Made by a program: the position numbers and the translations under genes. From Skermanella rosea (GTDB lineage Bacteria; Pseudomonadota; Alphaproteobacteria; Azospirillales; Azospirillaceae), in contig NZ_CP086111.1 in NCBI RefSeq assembly GCF_016806835.2, forward strand, positions 4,085,471 through 4,149,470: a stretch of DNA of 64,000 nt, written 5' to 3'. This document shows positions 36,580 through 46,595 of the stretch, one piece after another. The notes under the pieces are model-generated. The model had not been told where the DNA came from. It did not search any database and worked only from the letters and a program-made list of their open reading frames with translations. How positions within the stretch are numbered: the stretch's first letter is position 1; each line of letters opens with the position of its first letter.

Positions 36580-37362
36580 CTATTGCGCCGTCCACCCGCC
36601 GTCCATCGACAGGGAGGTGCCCGTCATGTTGGCGGCGGCATCGGAACACAGGAACACCGCGAGTTCGCCCAGTTGCTCCGGGGTCACGAACCGCTTCGAC
36701 GGCTGCTTCTCCCCCAGGAGGTCGCGCGCCGCCTCCTCGCCGGTCAGGCCCTTGCGCTCGGCCAGGGCGTCGATCTGTTTCTGGACCAGCGGCGTCAGGA
36801 CCCAGCCCGGGCAGATCGAGTTGGAGGTGATGCCGGTCTCCGCGTTCTCCAGCGCGATCACCTTGCTGAGCCCGATGACGCCGTGCTTGGCGGCGACATA
36901 GGCCGACTTGTTGACGCTGGCGACCAGACCGTGGGCCGACGCGATGTTGATGATGCGGCCCCACCCGCGTTGCTTCATCTGCGGCAGGGCGTAGTGGGCA
37001 CCGTAGAAGACGGCGGACAGGTTGATCGCGATGACGGCCTCCCAGCGCTCGGCGGGAAACTCCTCCACCGGGGCGGTGAACTGGATGCCGGCATTGTTGA
37101 CCAGGATGTCGACCTTGCCGAGTTCGGCGGTGGCATGGTCGATCAGCCCCTTGATCTGGTCGGGCTTGCTCATGTCGGCGCCATCATAGCCGACCTTGAC
37201 GCCGAACCGGTCGGCGATGCCCTTCGTCAGCGAGGCGATGGCGTCGGCATCGCCGAAGCCGTTCAGCATCACGTCGGCTCCCTTGGCCGCCAGGGCCTCG
37301 GCGATGCCGAGGCCGATGCCGCTGGTGGAGCCGGTGACGACGGCGGTCTTGCCTTTAAGCAT
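36580..37362 (-). CDS. bdhA: 3-hydroxybutyrate dehydrogenase
   Basis: Short-chain dehydrogenase, 260 residues, which interconverts 3-hydroxybutyrate and acetoacetate with NAD. The NAD loop is TGSTSGIG, with NNAGIQ, catalytic Ser142, Tyr155 and Lys159 (SAYVAAK). The region GWVLTPLVQKQI and the ending TGTSLSMDGGWTAQ are specific to the BdhA group. It fits PHB turnover. Confidence 0.92.
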   Translation of the reverse strand: MLKGKTAVVTGSTSGIGLGIAEALAAKGADVMLNGFGDADAIASLTKGIADRFGVKVGYDGADMSKPDQIKGLIDHATAELGKVDILVNNAGIQFTAPVEEFPAERWEAVIAINLSAVFYGAHYALPQMKQRGWGRIINIASAHGLVASVNKSAYVAAKHGVIGLSKVIALENAETGITSNSICPGWVLTPLVQKQIDALAERKGLTGEEAARDLLGEKQPSKRFVTPEQLGELAVFLCSDAAANMTGTSLSMDGGWTAQ

Positions 37363-37468
37363 TCTTGATCTCCTTCGAGGGCGAGGCTGCGACAGGAGTG
37401 ATAGACGCTGGTGCGGAACAGGCCAAGCACTTCGCTGTGCGCCCCGCCTAAACCTCCGCGGCGAAGGA

Positions 37469-40400
37469 TCAGCGGGCGGGTGCCGGCTCCACCGGGACGA
37501 CCACCGCGCCGGGCGGCAGCGGGCGGGCGTCGGCCGCCTTGCGCCGGCTCGACTCCGCGGCCCGGCTCTCCAGCACTTCGGCCAAATCCCCGGTCTCCAG
37601 CGTACGGCGCGGGCGGTCCAGGGGACCGGCGAGCGTCAGGCCGAAAGCCGGCAGCTCGGGATCGGCGAGCAGCTTGACGCCCAGGCCCAGGTCGAGCGAC
37701 CAGTCGGCCAGGCTGGCCGAGCCGCCGGCGGTGATGTCGGCGTTCGGCGCCGTCATGGCGAGATCGTCCGACCGGACCACGCCCTGGTCGATCTTCAGGG
37801 TCCCGGCAAGCCGGTCGAACGGGCTTTCCCCGCCGGCCATGGCCCTGGCGAGCTGGTCGAGCGCCTGCTTCGGCTTGTCGCCCGCGGTCACCGCGGCCAG
37901 GGCGCCTTCCAGGTCCATCCCCGAGAGGGTGCCTTCCCGGACCACGACCCTGCCGGTGCCGCCGAGGGCGGCGACCATGGCCGCGGGGCTGTTCCCGACG
38001 GTATCGATATCCAGGTCGAGGTTGAGGACCCCGTCCGTGAGGTCGACTCCGGCCGGTCCGGTGCGGAGCCGGGCCAGGTCGGCATCGACGAGCGCCAGCT
38101 TGGCCGTGACCCGCGGGGGTGCGTCGGGGGCCGCCGTCAGGCTGCCGGACAGGCCGATCTGCCCCCCGAAAGCGCCGCCGTCGAGCTGTTCGACGGTGAG
38201 GGTACCGCCCTCCAGCCGGGCGCGGACGGCGGGGTCCGCCAGACGCCGGTCGCCCTGGACGATCGCGCGGGAGGTCAGCGCGAGCTTGCCGTCGATGGCC
38301 CGCAGCCAGTCGAGGGAGATCGGGGCCTCGGACCACAGGGTCCCTTCCGCCGCCAGGGCGGGCTGGATCAGCGAGGGAACGACCAGTGCCCGGGAGGATG
38401 CCTGGAGGAACTGGTCGATCACGATCTCGCCGGTCTGGAGGCGGGCGTCGATGACGGCGCGCTCGCCGGCGAGGTCGATCGTGGCTTCCCCCTGGACGCT
38501 GACCGGTCCGGCCGTCCCCTGAATCGCCGAGAGCGAGAGCGCCGAGTCGGAGCCCGCCACCTCCGCATAGACGTCGAACCCGCCGAGAGTGCCGGCCGGA
38601 CGCCAGTCCGGGGCGAACAGCTGCCCCAGCCGGGCCGCGTCCGGATGGGTGGCCCGGACCTTCAGGTCGTAGTTGGGCGCGGTCGCGATCTGGCTGAGGC
38701 TGCCGCCCGCCTGGACGGACCCGCCGCCGCCCGCGAAGGTCAGGTCGAGCGCCAGCCGCTCCGGGTCGCCCGCCACCCTGCCCTTCAGGGCCGCCTCGCC
38801 CAGGCGGTCGGCGGCCGGCAGCGCCGACGGCCAGGATGCCGGGAAGGCGCGGCTGAGCGGAACCAGGGACCCGGCCTTAAGGTCGACCGAAAGGTCGATG
38901 TCGTCGAGCGGCTTCAGCTTCCTGATGCCGCCCTGGACCGTGCCGGACACGCCGGCGGCATCGGCCGCGCGGAACTGCCGGACCGACAGCGCCCCGTTCG
39001 ACAGGGTGCCGTCGAAGCCGGCCTGCTGCACCGGGACGCCGGCGACGGTCAGGGTGCCGATCTCGGCGTTCAGGTTGGCGTCGAAGCCTTCGAGCCACCC
39101 GGCGAGATCGGGCCGGGCGACCCCTTCCGGCCGGACATGGACCTCCCCGGTGTCGGTCACCCCGGTGAGGTCCGGCGCGTAGGCGTCCAGGTTGAGGCGG
39201 TCGATCTCCAGCCGGGCGCCGAAGCCGGGGCGCCCGCGGTCCACATAGGCGACGCCGCCGGTCATCCGGGAGGTATCGACCCTGAGGTCCAGCCCGGCGA
39301 ACTGGAAATTGCCGGGCCGCCCGGTCAGGCGGCTGGTCATGGAGAATTTGCGCAGCCGGTCGGCCGGGACGCGGTCCACCGAGTAGCCCAGCCACTCCAG
39401 CAGCGCCCTGAGATTGTCGGCGTTGGCATCGACCGAGACGTCCGCCACGGGCGACCCGCGTTCCGCCGCCAGCGTGCCGGTGACCGCGACGTCGGCGCCA
39501 CCCGGCAGCAGGGCGGAAAGCCGGCGCAGCGTCATGGAGCCGTTCTCCAGGCCGGCATCCAGCCGCGCCTGCCGGACGATGTTGCCCCGGTAATTGAGCG
39601 CGTCGATGTTGAGCGCCAGCTTGGCCGTCAGGCCGGCGGGCAGCCGGAAGGCCGGCACGCCGTCTTCCCCCAGGGCCGCCCAGCTGTCCAGGTCGAACCG
39701 GTTGAAGGTCAGCACCAGCTCTCCCTGGGCTGGCCCGGCGGCGGCTCCGCTCGCCGGCCCCTGGGCCGCGCCCGGGGAGGACGCGCCTGCGGGATGGTAC
39801 TTGAGCGCGCCGGTGCCTCGGGTGTCGCCGACCTGGAGTTCGATCCCGTTCAGCTCGACCAGCCGTGTCGAGGCGTTGACCGCGGTGCGGAAGGCGAAGG
39901 GCTGGCGCAGCACTCCCGGCAGTTCGGCCGACGGCGGCTCCCCGGCGGCCTTCAGCACCGCCTCGGTGGCCGGGCGCAGGTCCGGCCCCTCCGCCCGGAG
40001 GTCGCCCTGGACCCGCGCCTCCGCGCCAGTGATGACGATACCGGCGAACCGCAGGGTGCCGGCCGCGTCCGGCTGGCGGAGGGCGATCCGGACGGGCAGA
40101 GCGCCGCCCTCCCCCATCCTGCCGGCGGTCAGCTCGACCGCGAGCGGAACCCCGCGTGCCAGAACCGAGCCCTGGAGCTGGAACGGGCCGACGAGGCTTC
40201 CGGCGACGATCTGGGCATCGACCGACTCGATGCGCTCATGGATCGCGGCGGTCGCGTCGCGGTAAATGACCGTGCCGTTCTCGATCGTGACCTTGTCGAG
40301 CTGCACCGCCTCGGCGAGGTGGTTCGACGACAGCGCCGCATTGCCGGCCGGGGTGAAGTCCCAGTTGCGGCGACCGTCGCGCATGACCTCGAGCGCTATG

Positions 40401-40735
40401 ACGGGCTCGATCAACGCGATGCTCTGCACCTGGATGCGTCCGCTCAGCAGCGGCATGAAGGCGACTCGGACATCCAGCTTGCGCAGCCGCGCCATGTCCG
40501 GCTCCGCTGCGCCGGGCAGGCTGGCGAGCCGGGCGCCGGCCACCGACAGGGTCGGCCGGGGCAGCAGGGCGAGGTCGATATTGCCGTCCAGGGTGACCGC
40601 GCGGCCGGTGGCGGCGCTGATCCTCTCGGCGATGTCCAGCTTGTAGCTGTTCCAGTCGATCAGGCTGGGAATGACGAGGACGGCGCCGACGACCAGCAGC
40701 AGAACGGCCAGGAATCCGATGAGAAGCTTCTTCAC
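37469..40735 (-). CDS. Large AsmA-family protein
   Basis: A 1088-residue protein with one N-terminal membrane segment (LLIGFLAVLLLVVGAVLVIPSLI) and the AsmA N-terminal region (IDWNSYKLDIAERISAATGR, DLALLPRPTLSVAGARLAS). The long periplasmic part is made of repeated beta segments, and the AsmA_2 domain lies near residues 850-1000 (AALGGTGRVVVREGTLSGMDL). It probably bridges inner and outer membranes for lipid transport. A Pro-rich tail ends the protein. Confidence 0.88.
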   Translation of the reverse strand: MKKLLIGFLAVLLLVVGAVLVIPSLIDWNSYKLDIAERISAATGRAVTLDGNIDLALLPRPTLSVAGARLASLPGAAEPDMARLRKLDVRVAFMPLLSGRIQVQSIALIEPVIALEVMRDGRRNWDFTPAGNAALSSNHLAEAVQLDKVTIENGTVIYRDATAAIHERIESVDAQIVAGSLVGPFQLQGSVLARGVPLAVELTAGRMGEGGALPVRIALRQPDAAGTLRFAGIVITGAEARVQGDLRAEGPDLRPATEAVLKAAGEPPSAELPGVLRQPFAFRTAVNASTRLVELNGIELQVGDTRGTGALKYHPAGASSPGAAQGPASGAAAGPAQGELVLTFNRFDLDSWAALGEDGVPAFRLPAGLTAKLALNIDALNYRGNIVRQARLDAGLENGSMTLRRLSALLPGGADVAVTGTLAAERGSPVADVSVDANADNLRALLEWLGYSVDRVPADRLRKFSMTSRLTGRPGNFQFAGLDLRVDTSRMTGGVAYVDRGRPGFGARLEIDRLNLDAYAPDLTGVTDTGEVHVRPEGVARPDLAGWLEGFDANLNAEIGTLTVAGVPVQQAGFDGTLSNGALSVRQFRAADAAGVSGTVQGGIRKLKPLDDIDLSVDLKAGSLVPLSRAFPASWPSALPAADRLGEAALKGRVAGDPERLALDLTFAGGGGSVQAGGSLSQIATAPNYDLKVRATHPDAARLGQLFAPDWRPAGTLGGFDVYAEVAGSDSALSLSAIQGTAGPVSVQGEATIDLAGERAVIDARLQTGEIVIDQFLQASSRALVVPSLIQPALAAEGTLWSEAPISLDWLRAIDGKLALTSRAIVQGDRRLADPAVRARLEGGTLTVEQLDGGAFGGQIGLSGSLTAAPDAPPRVTAKLALVDADLARLRTGPAGVDLTDGVLNLDLDIDTVGNSPAAMVAALGGTGRVVVREGTLSGMDLEGALAAVTAGDKPKQALDQLARAMAGGESPFDRLAGTLKIDQGVVRSDDLAMTAPNADITAGGSASLADWSLDLGLGVKLLADPELPAFGLTLAGPLDRPRRTLETGDLAEVLESRAAESSRRKAADARPLPPGAVVVPVEPAPAR

Positions 40736-40995
40736 GAGGGGTCCGCCGATACCATTCGTTCCAGTGGCTCGCAGCGCCGGGGCCGGGTCCCGGTACCGCC
40801 GAGGGGGCGCCGTCCGTACTATAGATGCCGGTCCTATCCCGCTGCCGCCCGATTGGGCGAGTATGCGGGACCGGGTACCTGCGCTAAGCTAAAGAAGCAG
40901 GCGTGTTTAAGCAAACCACCATTGCTCCAAGTCGCAATTTCGGCTTACGCAAGGCGATTTGTAGGCACAGGCAACCAACAGGACGGGACCATCCC

Positions 40996-41178
40996 ATGGG
41001 AGACGTCGTCAATCTGAACCGCTTCCGCAAGGCGCGGGAGAAGAGCGAACGGGAAGCCCAGGCGGCGGCCAACCGGGCGAAGCACGGCCGCACGCGCGAG
41101 CAGCGCGCCCGCGAGAAGGACGAGGCGGCACGGCGGACGAAGGAGCTGGAGGGAAAGAAAATAGACGATCCTGTCTAG
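40996..41178 (+). CDS. DUF4169 small protein
   Basis: A 60-residue, very charged helical protein from ATG 40996, starting MGDVVNLNRFRKAREKSERE. This matches DUF4169, a small family found in alphaproteobacteria, function unknown. The preceding 260 bp hold no gene that I can see. Confidence 0.8.
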   Translation: MGDVVNLNRFRKAREKSEREAQAAANRAKHGRTREQRAREKDEAARRTKELEGKKIDDPV

Positions 41179-41298
41179 TTAACGGAAAGCTAAGTTTGCA
41201 GAATCACGGCGTTGTGAAAGATTCGCTCTTACCCCAAAGGTAAAATGCGCTACATTGTCGCAGATCGCTGCCCAGTGTGGGCTTTTGGGGAGGCCACG

Positions 41299-42102
41299 AT
41301 GACTTACGCTCCTAACAATGCGAACGGCTCGCACGCCGGCTCGTCTCACGCATCCGCTGTTCCGCACATCCGCTCCGTCAGCCTGGACCGCCCCTGGGCA
41401 TGGCTTTCCGCGGGATGGGAGGACTTCAGCCGCGCCCCCATGGTCAGCCTGAGCTACGGCATCGGCCTGGTGGCCATCAGCTATATGCTCGTCCTCGGAC
41501 TCTCGTCGGTCGGCCTCTTCTACCTGGTCTTGCCGATGGTGGCCGGCTTCATGCTGGTGGGACCGATCGTCGCGGTCGGCCTCTACGAGGTCAGCCGGCT
41601 GCACGGCGAGGGGCGGCCCGCCGGGCTGATGGACGCCTTCGGCGCCTATGCCCGCAACGCCGGCCAGATCGCCGGAATCGGGCTGGCCTTGATGCTGATG
41701 CTGCTGTTCTGGGTCCGGGTGGCCCTGCTGGTGTTCGCGCTGTTCTTCAGCTACCAGCCGCCGACCCTCGAAGGCTTCGTCAACACCGTCTTCTTCACCG
41801 AGCAGGGCATCCTGTTCCTGATCGTCGGCTCGGCCATCGGCGGCGTGATCGCCTCGGTCGTGTTCGCGGTCACCGCGCTCTCGATCCCGATGCTGCTGGA
41901 CCGCGACACCGACCTGTTCACCGCGATCACCACCAGCATCGCCGGCGTCATGAAGAACTGGAAGACCATGGCCGGCTGGGCCGGGCTGATCGTCCTGTTC
42001 ACCGCGGCCGGGCTCGCCACCGCCTTCATCGGCCTCGCCCTGGCGCTGCCGCTGATCGCCCACGCCAGCTGGCACGCCTACAAGGACATCGTCGGCGACT
42101 GA
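41299..42102 (+). CDS. DUF2189 integral membrane protein
   Basis: About 267 residues from ATG 41299, preceded by GGGGAGG. A soluble N-terminus (IRSVSLDRPWAWLSAGWEDF) leads into six membrane segments; the GLYEVSRLHGEGRPAGLMDAF loop and the FAVTALSIPMLLDRDTDLFTAI region are typical of DUF2189. The function is unknown. The frame also opens at 41245, less likely. Confidence 0.85.
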   Translation: MTYAPNNANGSHAGSSHASAVPHIRSVSLDRPWAWLSAGWEDFSRAPMVSLSYGIGLVAISYMLVLGLSSVGLFYLVLPMVAGFMLVGPIVAVGLYEVSRLHGEGRPAGLMDAFGAYARNAGQIAGIGLALMLMLLFWVRVALLVFALFFSYQPPTLEGFVNTVFFTEQGILFLIVGSAIGGVIASVVFAVTALSIPMLLDRDTDLFTAITTSIAGVMKNWKTMAGWAGLIVLFTAAGLATAFIGLALALPLIAHASWHAYKDIVGD

Positions 42103-42115
42103 GCGGACGGGCCGG

Positions 42116-43231
42116 TCAGGTTCCGGCCGCGGATCCGAAGGGAACGAGGCGCGTCACATGGCCCATCTTGCGGCCGGGGCGCGCCTCGGCCTTTCCGTAG
42201 AGATGGAGCCGGGCGCCGGGTTCGGCCAGGAGTTCCTGCCACCGGTCCACGTCGGCGCCGATCAGGTTCTTCATCACGGCGTCGGCCGTCCGCTCGACCG
42301 ATCCGAGCGGCAGGCCGCAGACGGCGCGGACCAGCTGCTCGAACTGGCTGGCGGCGCAGGCGTCGATGGTCCAGTGGCCGGAATTGTGCGGCCGGGGCGC
42401 CAGCTCGTTGACCAGCACCGCGCGATCGCGGGTGACGAACATCTCCACCGCCAGCACGCCGACGAACTGGAGCGCCTCGGCGATCCGGCAGGCGATCCGC
42501 CCAGCCTCGTCCGCGATCTCCGGCGCCACGGCGGCGGGCGCGATCGTCTCGTCCAGGATGTGGTTGGCGTGGCGGTTCTCGACCGCCGGATAGGCCGCCA
42601 TGGCGCCGTCCTGCCCCCGGGCGACGATCACCGAGACCTCCAGCGCGAAATCGACGAACCCTTCCACGATGGCGTCCACGCCGCCGATGCTTTTCCAGGC
42701 GTCCACGGGCGCCACGTCGCCGGTCAGCTTGACCTGGCCCTTGCCGTCGTAGCCCATGCGGGCCGACTTCATCACGCAGGGCGTCCCGATCTCCTGGAAG
42801 GCGGACGCGGCCTGGCCGGGGCAGCGGGCCGGCCGCCAGGGCGCCGTGGCGATGCCGAGGCGGTTGACGAAGTCCTTCTCCAGCAGGCGGTCCTGGGCGA
42901 TGGCGAGCACGCCGGGGCCGGGATGGACCGGGACGAACTTGGCGAGGAAGGCGACGGTCTGGACCGGAATGTTCTCCCACTCCAGCGTGACCACGTCGAC
43001 CGAGCGGGCGAACCGGGCCAGCGCCTCGTGGTCGCCGTAGCCGGCCACGGTCTCAGCCGCCGAGACCTGGGCGCACGGGCTGTCGGAGTCGGGCGAGTAG
43101 ACATGGGTCCTGTAGCCCAGCCGGGCCGCCGCCAGCGCCGTCATCCGGCCGAGCTGCCCGCCGCCGAGCATGCCGATGGTGCCGCCCGGGGCGACGGTCC
43201 GCACGGGACCTCCCGTCACGGGGCCGGTCAT
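42116..43231 (-). CDS. purK: 5-(carboxyamino)imidazole ribonucleotide synthase
   Basis: ATP-grasp enzyme of purine synthesis, 371 residues from ATG 43231, making N5-CAIR from AIR and bicarbonate. It starts with [15 protein letters not shown]; the ATP-grasp residues [21 protein letters not shown] and [16 protein letters not shown] are intact. Its start overlaps the purE stop by 4 bp (ATGA), so the two are coupled. Confidence 0.96.
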   Translation of the reverse strand: MTGPVTGGPVRTVAPGGTIGMLGGGQLGRMTALAAARLGYRTHVYSPDSDSPCAQVSAAETVAGYGDHEALARFARSVDVVTLEWENIPVQTVAFLAKFVPVHPGPGVLAIAQDRLLEKDFVNRLGIATAPWRPARCPGQAASAFQEIGTPCVMKSARMGYDGKGQVKLTGDVAPVDAWKSIGGVDAIVEGFVDFALEVSVIVARGQDGAMAAYPAVENRHANHILDETIAPAAVAPEIADEAGRIACRIAEALQFVGVLAVEMFVTRDRAVLVNELAPRPHNSGHWTIDACAASQFEQLVRAVCGLPLGSVERTADAVMKNLIGADVDRWQELLAEPGARLHLYGKAEARPGRKMGHVTRLVPFGSAAGT

Positions 43232-43758
43232 GGCGCGGCCTCCGCCGGGATCTCGGCCACGGCGCCGGTCTGCCGTTCGCGCCATGCGTCGAGCGCCCGG
43301 GCGATGCCCGCGTCGGACAGGGCCAGGACGGCGGCCGCCAGCAGGGCTGCGTTGATGGCGCCCGGCTTGCCGATCGCCAGCGTCCCGACGGGAATGCCGC
43401 CGGGCATCTGGACGATCGACAGCAGGCTGTCCATGCCTTTCAGGGAATGGCTCTCGATCGGCACGCCGAACACCGGCAGCGGGGTCATCGCGGCGGCCAT
43501 GCCCGGCAGGTGGGCGGCGCCGCCGGCCCCGGCCACGATCACCTTGATGCCGCGGTCGCGGGCGCCCGAGGCGTATTCGTAGAGGCGTTGCGGCGTGCGG
43601 TGGGCCGAGACGATGCGGGCCTCGAACGGGACGCCGAGCGCATCAAGGACATCGGCGCCATGCTTCATGGTCGGCCAGTCGGACTGGCTGCCCATGATGA
43701 TGCCGACCAGCGGCGCCGGGGCGGAATCGGGGATCGGTGTTGCGTTGGCGCTGGTCAC
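43228..43758 (-). CDS. purE: N5-CAIR mutase
   Basis: Class I PurE, 176 residues, converting N5-CAIR to CAIR. The motifs [19 protein letters not shown] and [12 protein letters not shown] are complete, and [27 protein letters not shown] is normal. It is the first gene of purE-purK. Confidence 0.97.
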   Translation of the reverse strand: MTSANATPIPDSAPAPLVGIIMGSQSDWPTMKHGADVLDALGVPFEARIVSAHRTPQRLYEYASGARDRGIKVIVAGAGGAAHLPGMAAAMTPLPVFGVPIESHSLKGMDSLLSIVQMPGGIPVGTLAIGKPGAINAALLAAAVLALSDAGIARALDAWRERQTGAVAEIPAEAAP

Positions 43759-43837
43759 TGTGGGCGGCCCGATGCTCGAAGTTTGGAAAACGGCGATTAT
43801 AGGAACGCGGGGACGCGGGGCAAGCCCGCCCCGCCCG

Positions 43838-44038
43838 TCAGGCGATGATGTCGGGCAGCAGCCGGCTTTCCAGCCGGGCGATCTGGTCCTTGAGCAACAG
43901 CTTGCGTTTCTTCAGCCGCTGGATCTGGAGCTGGTCGAAGGGGGCCTGCTCGCCGATGCGGGCGATCACATCGTCGAGGTCGCGGTGCTCGCTGCGAAGC
44001 GACGCCAGCTTCTGCTGCAATATTTCCTGTTCATTCAT
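43838..44038 (-). CDS. DUF465 (YdcH-like) small protein
   Basis: A 66-residue helical protein from ATG 44038 ([21 protein letters not shown]), with [19 protein letters not shown], a typical DUF465 coiled-coil hairpin. A TTG at 44062 is an alternative. Function unknown in general. It is divergent from the phosphofructokinase gene. Confidence 0.82.
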   Translation of the reverse strand: MNEQEILQQKLASLRSEHRDLDDVIARIGEQAPFDQLQIQRLKKRKLLLKDQIARLESRLLPDIIA

Positions 44039-44153
44039 CGGTAGGTACGCATCTTCGTGCAAAGCCGGGGCCGCCCGGACCGATCGGGGCCGGGATGTCG
44101 AGGGCGCGTTATAACAGAATTCGGCGCCACCCGTGAGACCCTTGCATGGGTGG

Positions 44154-44181
44154 TTGCGGCATTGGCGCTGTTTGGTAACAC
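44154..44181 (+). promoter_or_regulatory. Candidate sigma-70 promoter of the phosphofructokinase gene
   Basis: TTGCGG (44154-44159), 16 bp, then TAACAC (44176-44181), 54 bp before the ATG. Matches are partial, so this is a suggestion only. Confidence 0.3.
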
Positions 44182-44235
44182 TGCCCTGGCCCTCTACGGG
44201 GCCTCGACACCGGTCACAGCGAAAGACGGGCGGAC

Positions 44236-45321
44236 ATGAAGGGTGAAAAGCGCATCGGCATCCTGACCAGCGGCGGCGACTGCGCGGGTCTCAACGCGGT
44301 GATCCGCGCGGTGGTCCACCGGGCGACGCTGACCTATGGATGGCAGGTGATAGGTATCAAGGAAGGCACCATGGGCCTGCTGTCCCGGCCGGTCCAGTAC
44401 GAGGTGCTCGACCTGGACATGGTCGGAAGCTCCATGATGCGCCAGGGCGGGACGATCCTGGGCACCACCAACCGGGGAAACCCGTTCGCCTTCCCCATGT
44501 CCGACGGGACCGTGAAGGACCGCAGCGCCGAGATCGCCGGTGGCTACCGGGAGATGGGGCTGGACGCGCTGATCGGCATCGGCGGCGACGGCAGCTTCGC
44601 GATCCTGCGGAAGCTGGCCCAGCAGTGCGGCATGAACCTGGTCGGCGTGCCCAAGACGATCGACAACGACCTCGGCCTGACGGAGGTGTCGGTCGGCTAC
44701 GACACCGCCGTCGCGGTCGCGACCGAGGCGCTGGACCGGCTCCAGCCGACGGCGGCCAGCCATGCCCGCGTCATGGTGCTGGAGGTGATGGGCCGCGACG
44801 CGGGCCACATCGCGCTGGCGGCCGGCATCGCCGGCGGCGCCGACGTGATCCTGATCCCCGAGATCCCGTTCCAGATGGACCGCATCGCCGACAAGATCCG
44901 GCAGGTCCGCAACCAGGGCCGGAACTTCGCGCTTGTCGTGGTGTCGGAAGCCGTCAAGACCACCGAGGGCAAGGAGATCCAGAAGGAATACCAGGGCGGC
45001 GAGAAGCGTTTCGGCGGCATCGGCAACTATATCGGCGAGCAGATCGCCGCGGCCACCGGCGCCGAGACCCGCGTGACGGTGCTGGGCCATGTCCAGCGCG
45101 GCAGCATGCCCAGCCCGCGCGACCGGCTGATCGCCTCCGCCTTCGGCGTCCATGCGGTCGACCTGATCGCCGAGGGCAAGTTCGACCGCATGGTCGCTTG
45201 GTCGAACCGCGAGGTGATCGACGTCTCGATCGAGGACGCCATCGCCCGCTACCAGGCGGTCGAGCTGGACGGCGCGCTGGTCAAGACCGCGCGCGGCCTG
45301 GGCATATGCCTTGGCGACTGA
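44236..45321 (+). CDS. pfkA: 6-phosphofructokinase
   Basis: A 361-residue group A phosphofructokinase, phosphorylating fructose 6-phosphate. Motifs: ILTSGGDCAGLN, GGDGS (116-120) and PKTIDND with Lys140 and catalytic Asp143; VLGHVQRGSMPSPRDR near the end. Gly at the ATP/PPi-deciding position (GGDGS, not GGDD) suggests ATP, while Lys140 is more usual in PPi enzymes, so the phosphate donor is not certain. Organisms of this lineage often rely on Entner-Doudoroff, so the gene is notable. Confidence 0.9.
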   Translation: MKGEKRIGILTSGGDCAGLNAVIRAVVHRATLTYGWQVIGIKEGTMGLLSRPVQYEVLDLDMVGSSMMRQGGTILGTTNRGNPFAFPMSDGTVKDRSAEIAGGYREMGLDALIGIGGDGSFAILRKLAQQCGMNLVGVPKTIDNDLGLTEVSVGYDTAVAVATEALDRLQPTAASHARVMVLEVMGRDAGHIALAAGIAGGADVILIPEIPFQMDRIADKIRQVRNQGRNFALVVVSEAVKTTEGKEIQKEYQGGEKRFGGIGNYIGEQIAAATGAETRVTVLGHVQRGSMPSPRDRLIASAFGVHAVDLIAEGKFDRMVAWSNREVIDVSIEDAIARYQAVELDGALVKTARGLGICLGD

Positions 45322-45853
45322 CGGCGCAGGAGAGCCGGCGGCGGACCCCGCCGGTGACCTGTGGCGGTTCGCCCTGGCGCTCTACGGCCGGCCGGGGGTG
45401 TCGGGCCACTGCCTGATGCTCCAGGATCGGCACGGATGCGACGTGACGGTGCTTCTGTTCGCGGCCTGGGCCGGGGCCGCGCGCGGCATCGGCCTGTCGG
45501 CGCGGGACCTGGGGGCGGCCCGCGCTGCGGTAGAGGCCTGGCACGGCGAGGTGGTCCGGCCGCTGCGCGCGGTCAGGCGCCGGCTGAAGCAGGGTCCGCC
45601 GCCCGCCCCGACCGGGCGGACCGGCGAACTGCGCGCCAGGATCCAGACGATCGAGATCGAGGCCGAGCGGATCGAGCTGGAGGTGCTGGCCGGCTGCCTG
45701 CCCGTCCCGGCTGCATCGCGGGGACGGCCCTCGCCGGAGTTGGTGCTCGCCAACCTGGAACTCGCGGCCCCCGGCCTGGAGGGGGAAAGCCGGGACGCGC
45801 TCCGCGCCGTCGCCGAAACGGCATACTCAATCGGCGGCGCCATCGAACTTTAG
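45311..45853 (+). CDS. TIGR02444/DUF2390-like protein
   Basis: A 180-residue protein resembling the TIGR02444 family: LWRFALALYGRPGVSGHCLMLQDRHGCDVTVLLF and WAGAARGIGLSARDL are characteristic. The likely start is TTG 45311, which overlaps the end of the phosphofructokinase gene by 11 bp; no better start is in frame nearby. Cytoplasmic, helical, function unknown. Confidence 0.7.
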   Translation: MATDGAGEPAADPAGDLWRFALALYGRPGVSGHCLMLQDRHGCDVTVLLFAAWAGAARGIGLSARDLGAARAAVEAWHGEVVRPLRAVRRRLKQGPPPAPTGRTGELRARIQTIEIEAERIELEVLAGCLPVPAASRGRPSPELVLANLELAAPGLEGESRDALRAVAETAYSIGGAIEL

Positions 45854-45959
45854 GCTCGTCAAGGAGTTTCCTGAAGATATCGAAGCTTCAGCGTCTATTC
45901 TGTCATGGGACTGCAATGGATGCGGGCGGGGCGAAATCTTCGAGGAAAGCACCGGCGCG

Positions 45960-46262
45960 ATGATGGAACTGATGTTCACCCTGAAAGGCTGCACTCCGAC
46001 CGTCGAAGAACGCGCACGGCGCCTGCTGAAGTACGAACTGGGATACGAAGAGGCCGGATCGACGGTGACGGTGGCGACGCTGTTCGCCCGGTGCCACGTG
46101 GACCCCGGCGAGACCGCCCAGCACCTGATGCGCATCCCGCCGCACGATGCGGTCGATCATCTGGCCGACTGGATCCACAGTTTCCAGATCGATGGCGAGT
46201 TCTGCCCGGAGCCGAAGGCCCTGGCCACAGTGGCGCTCCGCCATGCCGGACGGGCGGTGTGA
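45960..46262 (+). CDS. Small protein of unknown function
   Basis: About 100 residues from tandem ATGs at 45960 and 45963. It is soluble and mixed alpha/beta, with three Cys and several His (ARCHVDPGETAQHLMRIPPH). GAGGAA lies about 12 bases upstream, a loose spacing. I do not recognise it. It sits between the TIGR02444 gene and vapBC; coding is supported mainly by codon-position bias. Confidence 0.5.
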   Translation: MMELMFTLKGCTPTVEERARRLLKYELGYEEAGSTVTVATLFARCHVDPGETAQHLMRIPPHDAVDHLADWIHSFQIDGEFCPEPKALATVALRHAGRAV

Positions 46263-46337
46263 ACCGGCTCCAAGGTAGACGGGGAATGCACGCTCGGGCA
46301 TAATCGGGGAACGTGCAGGAGACGGCGGAAGGCAGCC

Positions 46338-46595
46338 ATGCCTCTTGATATCAAGGACCCGGAAGCTGACCGCCTGGCCAGCGAGCTCGCGCGGCGGCGC
46401 GGAGTGAGCGTCGCCGAAGCCGTGTTGGCGGCCCTTCGGGAGCAGATCAGGCGCGAAGACGAGAAGAGCAATTCGAGCGTCACTGCTGGAGAACTTCTCG
46501 AAATCGGCAAACGCTACAGCAGCCTTCCCATTCTGGACGACCGGCCCGAGGAGGAAATCCTTGGCTACGACCAGCAAGGCCTCCCGCGACGATGA
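46338..46595 (+). CDS. vapB: VapB-family antitoxin
   Basis: An 85-residue antitoxin: the N-terminus PLDIKDPEADRLASELARRRGVSVAEAV is typical of the PSK/VapB group (ribbon-helix-helix-like), and the C-terminus with YSSLPILDDRPEEEILGYDQQGLPR binds the toxin. Its stop overlaps the vapC start by 4 bp (ATGA). Confidence 0.9.
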   Translation: MPLDIKDPEADRLASELARRRGVSVAEAVLAALREQIRREDEKSNSSVTAGELLEIGKRYSSLPILDDRPEEEILGYDQQGLPRR

